Shown: piece after piece, positions 61,775-61,777 of the stretch
Layout: every line of letters begins with the position of its first letter
Position numbering within the stretch: the first letter of the stretch is position 1
Source: Syntrophaceae bacterium UBA6112
GTDB lineage: Bacteria > Desulfobacterota > Syntrophia > Syntrophales > UBA5619
DNA: 61,777 bases
Direction: 5' to 3'
NCBI GenBank assembly: GCA_002423465.1
Contig: DIWG01000087.1
Coordinates: 11,637-73,413, forward strand
Translations under genes and position numbers: made by a program
The notes under the pieces: model-generated
Databases searched by the model: none
Seen by the model: the letters and a program-made list of their open reading frames with translations, nothing else
Told to the model about the DNA's origin: nothing

Positions 61775-61777
61775 ATT

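Noticed and set aside
1..61777. CRISPR array, rRNA genes, integrase or full insertion sequence
   Set aside because: No regularly spaced direct repeats, rRNA segments or transposase/integrase-like proteins were seen on either strand.

Overview
This 61.8 kb window looks like chromosomal DNA of an anaerobic deltaproteobacterium (Desulfobacterota), most like the Syntrophus/Syntrophales group. The clues are a probable Re-type citrate synthase, a two-subunit methylmalonyl-CoA mutase, many low-potential Fe-S proteins, an indolepyruvate:ferredoxin oxidoreductase, a PilS/PilR pair and Liv-type transporters linked to an acyl-CoA ligase. The assignment rests on gene content and remembered family features, not on a database search. 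Genes are densely packed, with many start/stop overlaps.

Layout. 1-170: end of a tRNA-Arg, then tRNA-Lys(CTT) with a terminator. 445-5440: a SLOG-fold protein, the methylmalonyl-CoA mutase subunits, an Fe-S protein and a DUF362 Fe-S protein. 5702-11648: an unusual cluster of an HTH protein and a BtrH-like acyltransferase, facing a five-gene operon that encodes an ABC exporter, an acyl carrier protein, an intact ketosynthase and a shortened chain-length-factor-like partner. 11796-14819: a metallo-beta-lactamase-fold hydrolase and a UvrD-type helicase leaving divergent promoters. 14876-23364 (minus): hisS-aspS-Re-citrate synthase, then comEC and a 3-methyladenine DNA glycosylase. 23574-26662: pilS-pilR. 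26679-33737: a six-gene Liv-type ABC transporter/acyl-CoA ligase operon. Its leader encodes a short Phe-rich peptide followed by alternating hairpins, and reads as a ribosome-mediated attenuator. 34048-36140: two small membrane proteins, one AtpZ-like, and a GNAT/DUF2156 pair. 36376-43230 (minus): recJ, rpmB, phosphofructokinase, a flavoprotein, purN and purM. 43448-53120 (plus): recG, hom-apgM, a thioesterase, a TPR membrane protein, iorAB and a DnaJ-like chaperone. 53185-61149 (minus): UPF0280, dnaE, guaB, a DUF1285-like protein, dtd, and a MerR/cyclase-homology fusion. The window ends in a B12-binding radical-SAM-type gene that stops prematurely.

How it fits together. Much of the window is housekeeping: translation, DNA replication and repair, purine and threonine-family synthesis. 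The accessory interest lies in three places. The first is the ketosynthase/ACP/BtrH/ABC cluster, which could make and export a small acyl product. The second is the Phe-type attenuator in front of a transporter plus ligase, which together with iorAB suggests, as inference only, salvage of aryl acids toward phenylalanine. The third is a set of unusual domain fusions: citrate synthase with a Cache-like domain, and MerR with a cyclase-homology domain.
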